Source: Aestuariispira insulae
GTDB lineage: Bacteria; Pseudomonadota; Alphaproteobacteria; UBA8366; Aestuariispiraceae
Length of the DNA stretch: 64,000 nt
NCBI RefSeq assembly: GCF_003385955.1
Contig: NZ_QRDW01000002.1
Span: 434,001 to 498,000, forward strand
Direction of reading: 5' to 3'
Numbering within the stretch: position 1 is the first letter of the stretch; each line of letters starts with the position of its first letter. Under the pieces are notes generated by a model. It did not search any database, was not told where the DNA came from, and saw only the letters and a list, made by a program, of their open reading frames with translations. Of this stretch, positions 8,538-17,109 are shown piece by piece. The position numbers and the translations under genes are program-made.

Positions 8538-10147
8538 ATGGTCACCCCTCCCTTGGCGGCCGTTTTTAATTCGTCGGCCGTGACTTCGAATTGTGGGGCC
8601 ACATGAAAGCCTACCGTGCCGGACATGCCAAGCGCGGAAATGGTTTCGTAATATAGAGCGCGGATGCCGTCGCGCAATTCCGCGTCCAGCGGGGTTTGCG
8701 TGCGGATCATCAGGTCCAGCTGTTTCTGTCGGCTCATGCCGTCAAACTGCATCGGACCCAGGGTGGAAAAATTCGCTTCGACGATAAAGCGCTTGTCTTC
8801 CTTTTTCCTTTTTTCCCGCGTTTCCTCATCTTCATCCTCGGGGCGGTCGCGTAGATACAGCTTCACATCATCCAGGTTGCCATCCGCCAGGACCGGCATG
8901 TGATAGACACGCCAATCCCGGCCAGCCGGATCGGTGGTGCGCCCCTGGGCCGCCTGGAAGGTATTGGTCAGGCGTCCGGCACTGCCCTTGGATTGTGCTT
9001 CCAGCGCTTTCAGCGTGTCTTTGCCCAGCCACCGGTCAACCGCGCCGCCGCGCATGGCATTGAACAGGAACATCAAGGTGGTGCCGAGGGCGGGCGAGGA
9101 TTGCGGGACGATGGAAAGCAGCCTGGTGGCTGCCGCCGGGTTGCCCGCCTGCAGCAGGGCCATGGCTTCCTGCAAGGCCTGCCAGCGCAGGCCCATATCG
9201 GCGGCATTCAATTGATTGGCGGTGGCGGAAAGCTGGGGCTGGCCGGTTATCATCAATTGCAAGGACGTGCCGATGGGCAGGGCCTGGCTGGTGGGCAGGG
9301 ACAGGGTGCCGGCCGGCGTCTGCACAATGGTCTGGCTGGCGCTGGACGAGGTGACGGTACCGGTCAGCAGCATATTGCCGCTTTTGGCGGCTGCTGCCGG
9401 ATAGGGCGGCAGAGGGCCGCCATTGGGCAGCGCGATATTGAGGATGCGCATAGGCACGGAATACCCGCCCGGCAATTGCGCCTGGGCCTGGCCCTGACTG
9501 TTGCCGGTGACAGATCTGATTGCCTGGGCAATCTTGGCTAGCGGGCCGCTGGGCCCTTTTGCCGGGGCATCGGTTGCCGCAGCGGCGGGCGTATTGCCTC
9601 GTGGCTGGGGGGATGGGGCCGGTCCGCTTTGCGGCGGCAGGCCACTGGTGCTCAGGACCACTTGGCCCTGGGCGTTGGTGACTTGCGCGCCCTGGCTGAG
9701 CACGGTAGCCAGCAGGTTACTGCCCTGGGTCAGGTTGGTGACCACGGTTTGGGCCGGCTGGCTGGTTGGGGCGGAAATCAGCTTGTTCAACAGGCTGTTG
9801 GCCTGTTGCAGCAGGTTCAGCTGGGTCGATTGCAGATGAGGCTGGGTCTGGATCTGTACGGTGGCGGGTGGCCCTGCCGATTGCAGGATCAGATTCACAG
9901 CGCTTCCCTTGGGCGGCGGGTTATTGGTCGCCAGGGTGACATTGCCCTGGGCGGTTTTCACCGTGATCTGGCCCTGGTCCGGACGGGCCACCACTTCACC
10001 GGCAATATTCTGTCCGGCGCGCAGGATCTGCAGGGCCGATCCAGGAATGGACACAGCCTGGCCAATACTGCCCGCGGGCGCGGCAGCGCTATTGGGGGCG
10101 GGTGTATTTCCGCCTGTGGGTGTGACCGTATTCATGCCGGAATCCAT
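8534..10147 (-). CDS. FliK-like flagellar hook-length control domain protein
   Basis: The 537-residue protein is Ala/Pro/Gln/Thr-rich and low-complexity over its first 250 residues. The more ordered C-terminal part (from about 380) holds VYHMPVLADGNLDDVKLYLR and RFIVEANFSTLGPMQFDGMS. These resemble the C-terminal domain of FliK/YscP-type substrate-specificity switches, in which LGPMQ-like strands are typical. A conventional fliK lies with flgD and flgE at 25363-26916, so this would be a second, divergent member. It is translationally coupled to the QueF-like gene. The start is M1 (10147) or M5 (10135). Confidence 0.68.
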   Translation of the reverse strand: MDSGMNTVTPTGGNTPAPNSAAAPAGSIGQAVSIPGSALQILRAGQNIAGEVVARPDQGQITVKTAQGNVTLATNNPPPKGSAVNLILQSAGPPATVQIQTQPHLQSTQLNLLQQANSLLNKLISAPTSQPAQTVVTNLTQGSNLLATVLSQGAQVTNAQGQVVLSTSGLPPQSGPAPSPQPRGNTPAAAATDAPAKGPSGPLAKIAQAIRSVTGNSQGQAQAQLPGGYSVPMRILNIALPNGGPLPPYPAAAAKSGNMLLTGTVTSSSASQTIVQTPAGTLSLPTSQALPIGTSLQLMITGQPQLSATANQLNAADMGLRWQALQEAMALLQAGNPAAATRLLSIVPQSSPALGTTLMFLFNAMRGGAVDRWLGKDTLKALEAQSKGSAGRLTNTFQAAQGRTTDPAGRDWRVYHMPVLADGNLDDVKLYLRDRPEDEDEETREKRKKEDKRFIVEANFSTLGPMQFDGMSRQKQLDLMIRTQTPLDAELRDGIRALYYETISALGMSGTVGFHVAPQFEVTADELKTAAKGGVTI

Positions 10148-10240
10148 TCAAGAAGCATGCCGTTATCGACAGTATAGCATGGCCAGGCTGGGGAGAAGAG
10201 GGTAAACAAAATCAAGGACTTCAAAAGAAGAGGGGGCAAA

Positions 10241-10672
10241 ATGCAAGAGCCGCGAGCATGGGCGCGATTGGTGCCGGAACTGATGGTGAGCGATTTTGAC
10301 GCGAGCCTGGGTTTTTATCAGACAATATTGGGATTTTCCTTTCTCTATGGCCGGGAGAATTTTGCCTATCTCGACCGGGAAGGGGCTCAGATCATGATAG
10401 AGCTGCAGAGCGACGACCCCGCCTGGAAAACAGGCACACTTTCAAAGCCTTATGGCAGAGGTGCCAATTTCCAGATAGAGGTGGTGGATGTGGCCTCACT
10501 CTATAGAACCGTGATCGAGGCGGACTGTGAGGTCCGGTTGCCGCTGGAAGAGGCATGGTACCGGATGGATGATGGAACAGAGACCGGCAACCGCCAGTTC
10601 ATGATCCAGGATCCGGATGGCTATCTGCTGCGTTTCTTTCAGGACCTTGGCACACGACCTGCCGTTTCCTGA
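10241..10672 (+). CDS. VOC (glyoxalase/bleomycin-resistance) family protein
   Basis: The 143 residues form a single vicinal-oxygen-chelate module pair. LVPELMVSDFDASLGFYQTI opens the first beta-alpha-beta-beta-beta unit, and NRQFMIQDPDGYLLRFFQDL closes the second. The layout resembles BRP-type bleomycin-binding proteins, but many VOC proteins of this size are dioxygenases or isomerases, so no substrate is assigned. A strong Shine-Dalgarno sequence, AGAGGGGG, precedes the ATG. Confidence 0.8.
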   Translation: MQEPRAWARLVPELMVSDFDASLGFYQTILGFSFLYGRENFAYLDREGAQIMIELQSDDPAWKTGTLSKPYGRGANFQIEVVDVASLYRTVIEADCEVRLPLEEAWYRMDDGTETGNRQFMIQDPDGYLLRFFQDLGTRPAVS

Positions 10673-10765
10673 TCCGAAACTGTTTGTGTATGCGGCAATG
10701 CTTGTATCACGGGAAAACTGACTTTAAATTTTCCAAACGCGGGCATTAGGGGGCAGGGGGCAAGC

Positions 10766-11263
10766 ATGTCGACATTACCGGAAAGGTTCATCGGTGACGC
10801 GCGGGAAGTGTCGCTGGGCGAGCGGGCGCATCTGGACTTTCCGCCGGACGATATCATCCGTATTGCCAATGATCCCGCCATGCGCCGGGAGCTGATCTCC
10901 CAGTTCCAGAATAATATCCAGGATCCGGAAACCCGTCAGATCATTCGGGATTATCTTAAGGATCTGTTGGATGATGAGCAGCATAATATTGAAAACCTGA
11001 ATATTCTGGCCGAAGGGGTGAAATCCTTTGCCGGACGTCCCGCTGTTGCGGCCGCCGGCGGCGGTGTGGCGGCGATCCTGGCCGGTGTGACGGTCGGTTC
11101 CGTTGCCCTATTGACGGGCGGGATTGCGGCGATGGTTGCAGTGGGCGGTGCCTGGACCTATCTAAAGCTCAAGGCCAATCGCAACAGCCGCGATGTGGAA
11201 CGGCTCAAGCGGCTGGAGCAGGGATTGGAAAACGAACTGGAAAAAGACGGCGAAAAAAGCTAG
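10766..11263 (+). CDS. uncharacterised protein with a hydrophobic hairpin
   Basis: The 165-residue protein has a charged N-terminal half (about 1-85) that includes PETRQIIRDYLKDLLDDEQ. A glycine/alanine-rich hydrophobic stretch (about 89-130) could form a membrane hairpin. It ends in a basic, then acidic, helical tail. No family was recognised. The next small membrane protein begins 9 bp after its stop, so the two are probably co-transcribed and may act together. Confidence 0.6.
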   Translation: MSTLPERFIGDAREVSLGERAHLDFPPDDIIRIANDPAMRRELISQFQNNIQDPETRQIIRDYLKDLLDDEQHNIENLNILAEGVKSFAGRPAVAAAGGGVAAILAGVTVGSVALLTGGIAAMVAVGGAWTYLKLKANRNSRDVERLKRLEQGLENELEKDGEKS

Positions 11264-11272
11264 GATGACCTT

Positions 11273-11464
11273 ATGGAAAGCATGGATCAAATGAGCAGCA
11301 TTCTGACCTTCATTGGTCTTTTCGTCGGTGCCTGGGGCATTGCGGCTTCGCTTGCGGTGGTCTGCTATGCGCGCCTGCGCGAACGCCGGATGTACCGGGA
11401 ACGCCATGGCGGCCTGGAACGCATGCTGTTGCAGCATAGCGTCAAATCCTCCGCCCGCCGGTAA
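11273..11464 (+). CDS. uncharacterised 63-residue single-pass membrane protein
   Basis: One transmembrane helix (about 8-31, ILTFIGLFVGAWGIAASLAV) is followed by a very basic cytoplasmic tail, RLRERRMYRERHGG. An AGGA Shine-Dalgarno sequence overlaps the upstream stop. The small size and lack of a recognised family make the function unknown, but the coupling with the upstream hairpin protein supports expression. Confidence 0.5.
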   Translation: MESMDQMSSILTFIGLFVGAWGIAASLAVVCYARLRERRMYRERHGGLERMLLQHSVKSSARR

Positions 11465-11561
11465 GGCCCGAAACAGCCCCCCCTTTTCACGAAAAAGATA
11501 GATTGTGTCCGTCCGAAGGAATACGGGCGGCTGTACAGGGCATCAATGCCGGATATCGGGG

Positions 11562-12344
11562 TCAGCCGATACCACGCGCAATCTCTTCCACATCTTCCGC
11601 CGCTTCTGCCTGGGGGGACCGGGTCAGCAATGGCACCTGTTTGCGAATGGCCTCGCGCACCCGGTTGTCACGGCGGATCACACCGGACAACCCCGGTTCG
11701 AAGCCCAAGAAGTTGCCACAGGCCTTGGCCAGGGTCTTATAAGTTTTCTTGCCGCCCTCGCGGTTTTCCGCCGCATTGACAACCACTTCCAAAAAGGCTT
11801 CGGGTCGCTCAGCCCTTGTGACTTTCACAAAGGCATAGGCATCGGTCAGTGAGGTGGGCTCATCGGTGATCACCAGCAGGCACCGGTCGGCGAGGCCGGC
11901 CAGTTCCAGCACCGTATGATCGACACCGGCGGCCAGATCGATGATCACATGGTCATATTTTTGGGATAAAATCTCCAGATCCTGGATCAGCTTGGAAAGG
12001 CGGGGGGCCGGCAGGCGGGCCAGAGACCCTGTGCCGGACCGTCCGGCAATGATGTCAAAGCCGCCCTTGTCGGCTTCACTGCCCGGTCCATCCAGCTTAT
12101 AGACAGCCTTTTCCAGGCTGATGGTGCCAGCCAAGACCGATCCCAGGTCGGATTCCGGCATCAACCCCAGTTGGATATCCACGTTGGCCAGGCCCAAATC
12201 ACCATCAAACAGCAAGACCTTGCGGCCGCGGCGCGCCAATGCCTGCGCCAGCGTGATGGAGAACCATGTCTTGCCGACACCGCCCTTGCCGGAAGCAACG
12301 GCAATCAGGTTGTTTGCGCCAGTTTTGGGTTCCTGTTCAGCCAT
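11562..12344 (-). CDS. flhG: FlhG (FleN/YlxH) MinD-like ATPase
   Basis: FlhG is a MinD-like ATPase that controls flagellar number and placement with FlhF. It has the deviant Walker A motif ASGKGGVGKTWFSITLAQAL, the switch DGDLGLANVDIQLG and DHVIIDLAAG. The ATG of MAEQEPKTG (12344) overlaps the flhF stop by 8 bp, a typical coupled start. The open frame runs 28 codons further upstream, but that stretch is basic, unrelated and inside flhF. It is the last gene of the fliF-flhG block. Confidence 0.93.
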   Translation of the reverse strand: MAEQEPKTGANNLIAVASGKGGVGKTWFSITLAQALARRGRKVLLFDGDLGLANVDIQLGLMPESDLGSVLAGTISLEKAVYKLDGPGSEADKGGFDIIAGRSGTGSLARLPAPRLSKLIQDLEILSQKYDHVIIDLAAGVDHTVLELAGLADRCLLVITDEPTSLTDAYAFVKVTRAERPEAFLEVVVNAAENREGGKKTYKTLAKACGNFLGFEPGLSGVIRRDNRVREAIRKQVPLLTRSPQAEAAEDVEEIARGIG

Positions 12345-13335
12345 GGGTCTTTGCCTCTTTGGTTGCGGTTTCGGCCGGGAACAACGGGTCCCTGGTCTTG
12401 CCGCCGGATGGTAGCAGTTTATTGGCAAGTGTTTTCGCGCTCAGGCGATCAAGCCCGTTTGCAATATTGGGGGTGGCGGAATAATCGCAAAACGCCAGCC
12501 CCGCCGCATTGGCCGCCACCAGCAGCGCGCCGAATCGGTGGGCGATATCCAAGCCGGTGCAGATCAGATGCTTGGCCCCGACCGGGCGGAAAGCCTTGGC
12601 CAGGTCCGCGGTATCGTCCGCATCTCGTCCGGCATTGAGAACCAGCACCGGCTCAATATCGGTCGCTTCGCACAGCTCGACCAGATAGGCCAGTTCTTCC
12701 AGGTTGTAGGGATTGGTGCCGGGGCTGTCGATGAAGACGGTCTCGTCATCATGGCACCGGCTGAGCGCGTCGGCGAGCGCACGCCCGTTGGGGGCTTCAA
12801 ACATCGGCACGCCCAGGCGCTCCGCATAGGCCGCCAACTGTTCCGCCGCGGTCAGGCGAACCGGGTCCGCCGCGATCACAACCGCTTTGCGACCGTTCAA
12901 GGCCTCCCTGGCGGCAAGCTTTGCGCAGGTGACCGTTTTTCCGGTGCCGGGCGGGCCGATCAAAAGCTTGGGTTTCGCGCCCTTGCCGGTTTCCAGGTTG
13001 GTAAAATGATTGGTCGCTTCCAATGCGCGCATCAGACAGTTTTCCGGACTGTCATCGGGTCCTTCGGAGGCGGCATTGACAATCGCGTCGGTGAATTCCT
13101 GGTTCAGGCCCTGGCGTTCCAGAACGGCAATCAGGCGGTCCATGGTTTCCGGCGAGGTGGTCTCGGCGGAAAAATCCATGGGCGTTTCGACCTGTTCGAT
13201 GGCGGCGGTCACCCGCGCACCATCGGTGCCTTCCTCTTCCTGGGTCGCCACGATGATGGCGTCGGGCCCCAGTTGTTCCCGGACCTGGGCCAGTGCTTCG
13301 GCCAAACTGTCCGCGTGGAAAGTCTTTAAACGCAT
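12337..13335 (-). CDS. flhF: FlhF, SRP-type GTPase for flagellar placement
   Basis: The 332-residue protein has the FlhF N-terminal start RLKTFHADSLAEALAQVREQ, then an NG domain. The G motifs are unusual: G1 is GPPGTGKT (127-134) instead of GPTGVGKT, G3 is DSPG (203-206) instead of DTAG, and G4 is TGLD (260-263) instead of TKLD. The region corresponding to DTYRIAAVEQL reads ADPVRLTAAEQL. FlhF recruits early flagellar components to the pole. These substitutions suggest altered nucleotide binding. Family membership is firm from the FlhG overlap and from flhA upstream. Confidence 0.92.
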   Translation of the reverse strand: MRLKTFHADSLAEALAQVREQLGPDAIIVATQEEEGTDGARVTAAIEQVETPMDFSAETTSPETMDRLIAVLERQGLNQEFTDAIVNAASEGPDDSPENCLMRALEATNHFTNLETGKGAKPKLLIGPPGTGKTVTCAKLAAREALNGRKAVVIAADPVRLTAAEQLAAYAERLGVPMFEAPNGRALADALSRCHDDETVFIDSPGTNPYNLEELAYLVELCEATDIEPVLVLNAGRDADDTADLAKAFRPVGAKHLICTGLDIAHRFGALLVAANAAGLAFCDYSATPNIANGLDRLSAKTLANKLLPSGGKTRDPLFPAETATKEAKTHG

Positions 13336-13422
13336 GGGCCGTTCAATATGCCTTTCACGATTGGGGTCTCGGTTACGATATCAATCATATTCGCCAATGA
13401 TTACACGCATTTGTTGGATCGA

Positions 13423-15573
13423 TCAAACCACATCGACAGTGCGGATGCGCGCCTTGGGATGAATTTCATTTTGCGACATGACCACGGTGACCGGACGGAA
13501 CCGTTCGATGACGGAGCGCACATAGGGGCGGATGCCCGGCGACACCAGAAGAACCGGTGTTTCCCCGGCCATGGCCTGACGTTCAAAGGCCGCGCGCATC
13601 TTGGTGATGAATTCCTGCAGGTCACTGGGCGCCATGGCCAGCTGCCGGTTATCACCTTCGCCGATGATGGATTCATTGAAGGCCTGTTCCCAATCAGGTG
13701 ACAGCGTGATCAGCGGGATGATGCCATCGGGGTTGGCGTTGACGTCGGAAAGCTGCCTTGCCAGGCGGGAGCGCACATGTTCGCCGATTTGGGTCAGGTT
13801 GTGGGTATAACCCGATGCCTCGGAAACGCCTTCCAGGATGGTTGGCAGGTCGCGGATAGAGACCCGTTCCGCCAGCAGATTCTGCAAGATCCGCTGCAAT
13901 GCGCCCAGGCTGACCTGGCCGGGGATGATATCCTCAACCAGCTTTTGCTGGGATTTCGGCAATTCATCCAACAGTTTCTGTGTTTCCGCATAGGAAAGCA
14001 GCTCGGACATATTATCCTTCACCACTTCCGTTAGATGGGTGGTGATCACAGTGGAGGGATCGACCACCGTATAGCCGCGGAACATGGCTTCTTCACGCTG
14101 ATGTTCCTGGATCCAGACGGCGGGCAGGCCGAAAGTGGGTTCAACGGTCGCCTCACCGGGCAGCGAGATCTTCTCGCCCCTGGGGTCCATCACCATCAGC
14201 ATGTTGGGGCGCAGATCCCCGCGTCCGGCCTCAATCTCCTTGATCCGCAGGATATAGGTATTGGCGGGCAGTTGCAGGTTATCCTGAATGCGCACCGCCG
14301 GCATAACAAAGCCCAGATCTCCCGCCAATTGTCGTCTCAGGGCCTTGATCTGGTCGGTCAGGCGGTGTTCGCCATTGGCATTGAGCAGCGGCAGCAGGCC
14401 ATAGCCCAGCTCCAGGCGGATCAGGTCGATCTGCAGGGCGGAGGAGATGGGCTCTTCCGCCGGGGCAATGGGGGCTTCCTCTTCCTCCCGCTTGGCGATT
14501 TCCTCGGCCGTTTTCTTGGCATCGGAGGTGCGTTTGAGCAGGAAGGCGCCGATCCCGCACCCGGCGGCCATCAGGAAGAAGGGCCAGGCCGGAATACCGG
14601 GGATAAGCCCCATGACAAACAAAAGCCCGCCGGCGATGCCGAGCGCACCCGGATAGCCGGTCAACTGGCCCAGCATGGCCTTGTCGGTCGCGCCAATAAC
14701 ACCGGCCTTGGTGACCAGCATACCGGCGGCGGTGGAAACGATCAGTGCCGGGATCTGGCTGACCAGACCATCACCGATGGTCAGCAGGGTATAGTTCTGC
14801 GCGGCTTCGGACATAGGCATATCGCGCTGAGCTACACCGATGATAATGCCGCCGATCACGTTAATAAAAGTGATCAGGAGGCCTGCGATGGCGTCACCGC
14901 GGACAAATTTCGAGGCACCATCCATGGCCCCGTAGAAGGAGCTTTCCGAGCTGAGATCTTCGCGCCGTTTGCGGGCGTCATCCTCATTGATCAGACCGGC
15001 CGACAGATCGGCGTCGATCGCCATCTGTTTGCCGGGCATGGCATCCAGGGTGAAACGGGCGGCGACTTCCGCGATCCTGCCCGCACCTTTGGTGATTACG
15101 ATGAAGTTGATGATGACCAGGATCGCAAAGACGATGATACCGATCACATAGTTGCCACGCACGATGAAGGTACCGAACGCCTCAATGACGCGCCCCGCCG
15201 CATCCGTGCCGCTATGCCCTTCCGAAAGGATCAGCCGTGTGGAAGCGACGTTCAGCGCCAGTCGCAGCATGGTCGCAAACAGCAGGATGGTCGGAAATGA
15301 CGTCAATTCCAGTGGTGATTTGATAAAGATCACCGTCATCAGGATCACTACGGAAAAAGTGATCGAGATGGAGAGCGACATATCCAGCAGCCAGGTCGGC
15401 ATCGGCAGCAGCAGGACCGAGAGGATGCAGACAATAGCGATGGGGAGGATATAGTCCGTGCGGCTGAAAATACCGCGCAGACGCGAGGAAAAATCCCGCG
15501 AACCACCTTGAATAACCTGGGTGTCGCCGGGGCGGGGATTCTCAGCCGGAGGTGCGGGGTTGCTGTCCGCCAT
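13423..15573 (-). CDS. flhA: FlhA, flagellar type III export gate protein
   Basis: The 716-residue FlhA has about eight N-terminal transmembrane helices (residues about 40-340) and a large cytosolic export-gate domain. The FHIPEP-family core is clear: FSVVILMTVIFIKSPLELTS, RLALNVASTRLILSEGH and FYGAMDGASKFVRGDAIAGL. The C-terminal domain binds export chaperones and substrates. flhB, fliP, fliQ and fliR are not in this window. It lies between flbD and flhF in the same orientation. Confidence 0.97.
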   Translation of the reverse strand: MADSNPAPPAENPRPGDTQVIQGGSRDFSSRLRGIFSRTDYILPIAIVCILSVLLLPMPTWLLDMSLSISITFSVVILMTVIFIKSPLELTSFPTILLFATMLRLALNVASTRLILSEGHSGTDAAGRVIEAFGTFIVRGNYVIGIIVFAILVIINFIVITKGAGRIAEVAARFTLDAMPGKQMAIDADLSAGLINEDDARKRREDLSSESSFYGAMDGASKFVRGDAIAGLLITFINVIGGIIIGVAQRDMPMSEAAQNYTLLTIGDGLVSQIPALIVSTAAGMLVTKAGVIGATDKAMLGQLTGYPGALGIAGGLLFVMGLIPGIPAWPFFLMAAGCGIGAFLLKRTSDAKKTAEEIAKREEEEAPIAPAEEPISSALQIDLIRLELGYGLLPLLNANGEHRLTDQIKALRRQLAGDLGFVMPAVRIQDNLQLPANTYILRIKEIEAGRGDLRPNMLMVMDPRGEKISLPGEATVEPTFGLPAVWIQEHQREEAMFRGYTVVDPSTVITTHLTEVVKDNMSELLSYAETQKLLDELPKSQQKLVEDIIPGQVSLGALQRILQNLLAERVSIRDLPTILEGVSEASGYTHNLTQIGEHVRSRLARQLSDVNANPDGIIPLITLSPDWEQAFNESIIGEGDNRQLAMAPSDLQEFITKMRAAFERQAMAGETPVLLVSPGIRPYVRSVIERFRPVTVVMSQNEIHPKARIRTVDVV

Positions 15574-15643
15574 GGATGGCTCGGTCCTCTGTTACCTGTT
15601 ACGGGTGCCTGACATGATGGGCGTTATCCTTGGAGGGGGAAGC

Positions 15644-17071
15644 CTATTGGCCAGCCCCCGGCTCCGGCACATTAAACCCGTCATCGGCATAGAGCTTCAA
15701 TTTGTTTCGCAGCGTTCTGATGGATATCCCCAGGATATTGGCTGCATGGGTCCGGTTGCCCAGGCAATGATCCAGGGTATCGATGATCAACTGGCGCTCC
15801 ACGTCGGCAACCGTGCGGCCGACCAGATTGCCGTTGGCATCGGTCATACCTTCGCCTGCGTCGCCTTGGTCCGCGGATACCGCTTCCGCCTGTGTCTCCT
15901 CAGCCGGTTGGCTGTCGCCGGTTGTTGGCTGTGCCGATACCGCCGCTGCCATATTGGCCTGGCCATATTGGCTGCCGGTCAGAATGATGGCGCTCTCGTC
16001 AATCTCGCTGCCATGGGCCAAAAGGATCGCGCGGTGCATGGTGTTTTCCAATTCGCGCACATTACCGGGCCAGTTATGACGCTCCAGCATGGCGATGGCC
16101 CCGCCACTCAGCGGTTTTTCCGGAACGCCGTTGGCTTCGGCATATTTCTTGGCAAAATGCTCGGCCAGGATCACGATATCCTGGCGGCGTTCCCGCAAGG
16201 ACGGCAGTTGAATATTCACTACATTCAGGCGAAAATAAAGATCCTCGCGGAAATTGCCTTCCTTGATAGTCTGTTCCATATCGCGGTTGGAAGTGGCCAG
16301 GATCCGTACATCCACCTTTACCGGTTTTGATCCCCCGACCCGGTCAACCTCGCGTTCCTGGATCACACGCAGCAGTTTGGCCTGCAGGCGCAAGTCCATT
16401 TCGCTGATCTCATCCAGCAGGATAGTGCCGCCGTCGGCTTCCTCAAACTTCCCGATACGTCTGGCGACCGCGCCGGAAAAGGCCCCTTTTTCATGGCCGA
16501 AAAGCTCAGATTCCAAAAGATTTTCCGGAATGGCGGCACAGTTGATGGCAACAAAGTTACCGCTGGATCGGCGGCTCTTGTTGTGAAGATAGCGTGCCAT
16601 GACCTCTTTACCGGTGCCGGATTCTCCGGTGATCAGGATGGAGGCGTCACTGGGCGCGATCTGATCCGCCAGCTTCAGGACCTGTTTGGTCGCGGGGTCG
16701 CGATGGATGATCGCGCTGTCTTCCTGGGCGACGGCTTCCAGGACGGCCGCGATCATTTCCGGATCCGGGGGCAGGGGGATATATTCCTTGGCCCCTTTCT
16801 GGATCGCCTGGGCAGCCTCTTCGGCGGATGTCCCCTCAATGCCGCAGGCAACGACCGGCACATGAATCCGTTCAGTCTCCAACTGTTTGACCAGCAGGTC
16901 GATCCGCATGCGCACATCCACCATGATCAGGTCCGCGCCCTGTCCGGCACGCAGGTTGGAAAGAGCCCCGTCGAGCGATTCAACGGCGACGACCTTGGCC
17001 CCGCGTTTATGCGCGATCTGGCCGGCGGTGGTCATATGCCCGTCCAAAGTTCCAATGATCAGCAATCGCAT
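15644..17071 (-). CDS. flbD: FlbD, sigma-54-dependent flagellar transcription activator
   Basis: The 475-residue enhancer-binding protein begins with a receiver-like domain lacking the usual acidic pocket (RLLIIGTLDGHM), as in other FlbD proteins. The AAA+ domain has Walker A GESGTGKE (149-156) and Walker B TILLDEISEM (216-225). The C-terminal helix-turn-helix includes THAANILGISIRTLRNKLK. The sigma-54 contact loop reads GAFSGA (196-201) rather than GAFTGA. FlbD would drive the sigma-54 promoters noted for the late flagellar operons, with FliX (52090-52533) as the expected partner. Confidence 0.94.
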   Translation of the reverse strand: MRLLIIGTLDGHMTTAGQIAHKRGAKVVAVESLDGALSNLRAGQGADLIMVDVRMRIDLLVKQLETERIHVPVVACGIEGTSAEEAAQAIQKGAKEYIPLPPDPEMIAAVLEAVAQEDSAIIHRDPATKQVLKLADQIAPSDASILITGESGTGKEVMARYLHNKSRRSSGNFVAINCAAIPENLLESELFGHEKGAFSGAVARRIGKFEEADGGTILLDEISEMDLRLQAKLLRVIQEREVDRVGGSKPVKVDVRILATSNRDMEQTIKEGNFREDLYFRLNVVNIQLPSLRERRQDIVILAEHFAKKYAEANGVPEKPLSGGAIAMLERHNWPGNVRELENTMHRAILLAHGSEIDESAIILTGSQYGQANMAAAVSAQPTTGDSQPAEETQAEAVSADQGDAGEGMTDANGNLVGRTVADVERQLIIDTLDHCLGNRTHAANILGISIRTLRNKLKLYADDGFNVPEPGAGQ

Positions 17072-17109
17072 TTTTCTTCAATCCTCGGTTCCGTGGTCCG
17101 GAATCTTCA

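Noticed and set aside
14035-15300. 421-codon frame opposite flhA
   Set aside because: It is fully antisense to flhA, rich in Gly/Gln/Asp from reversed codons, and has no domain; a by-product of biased codon use.
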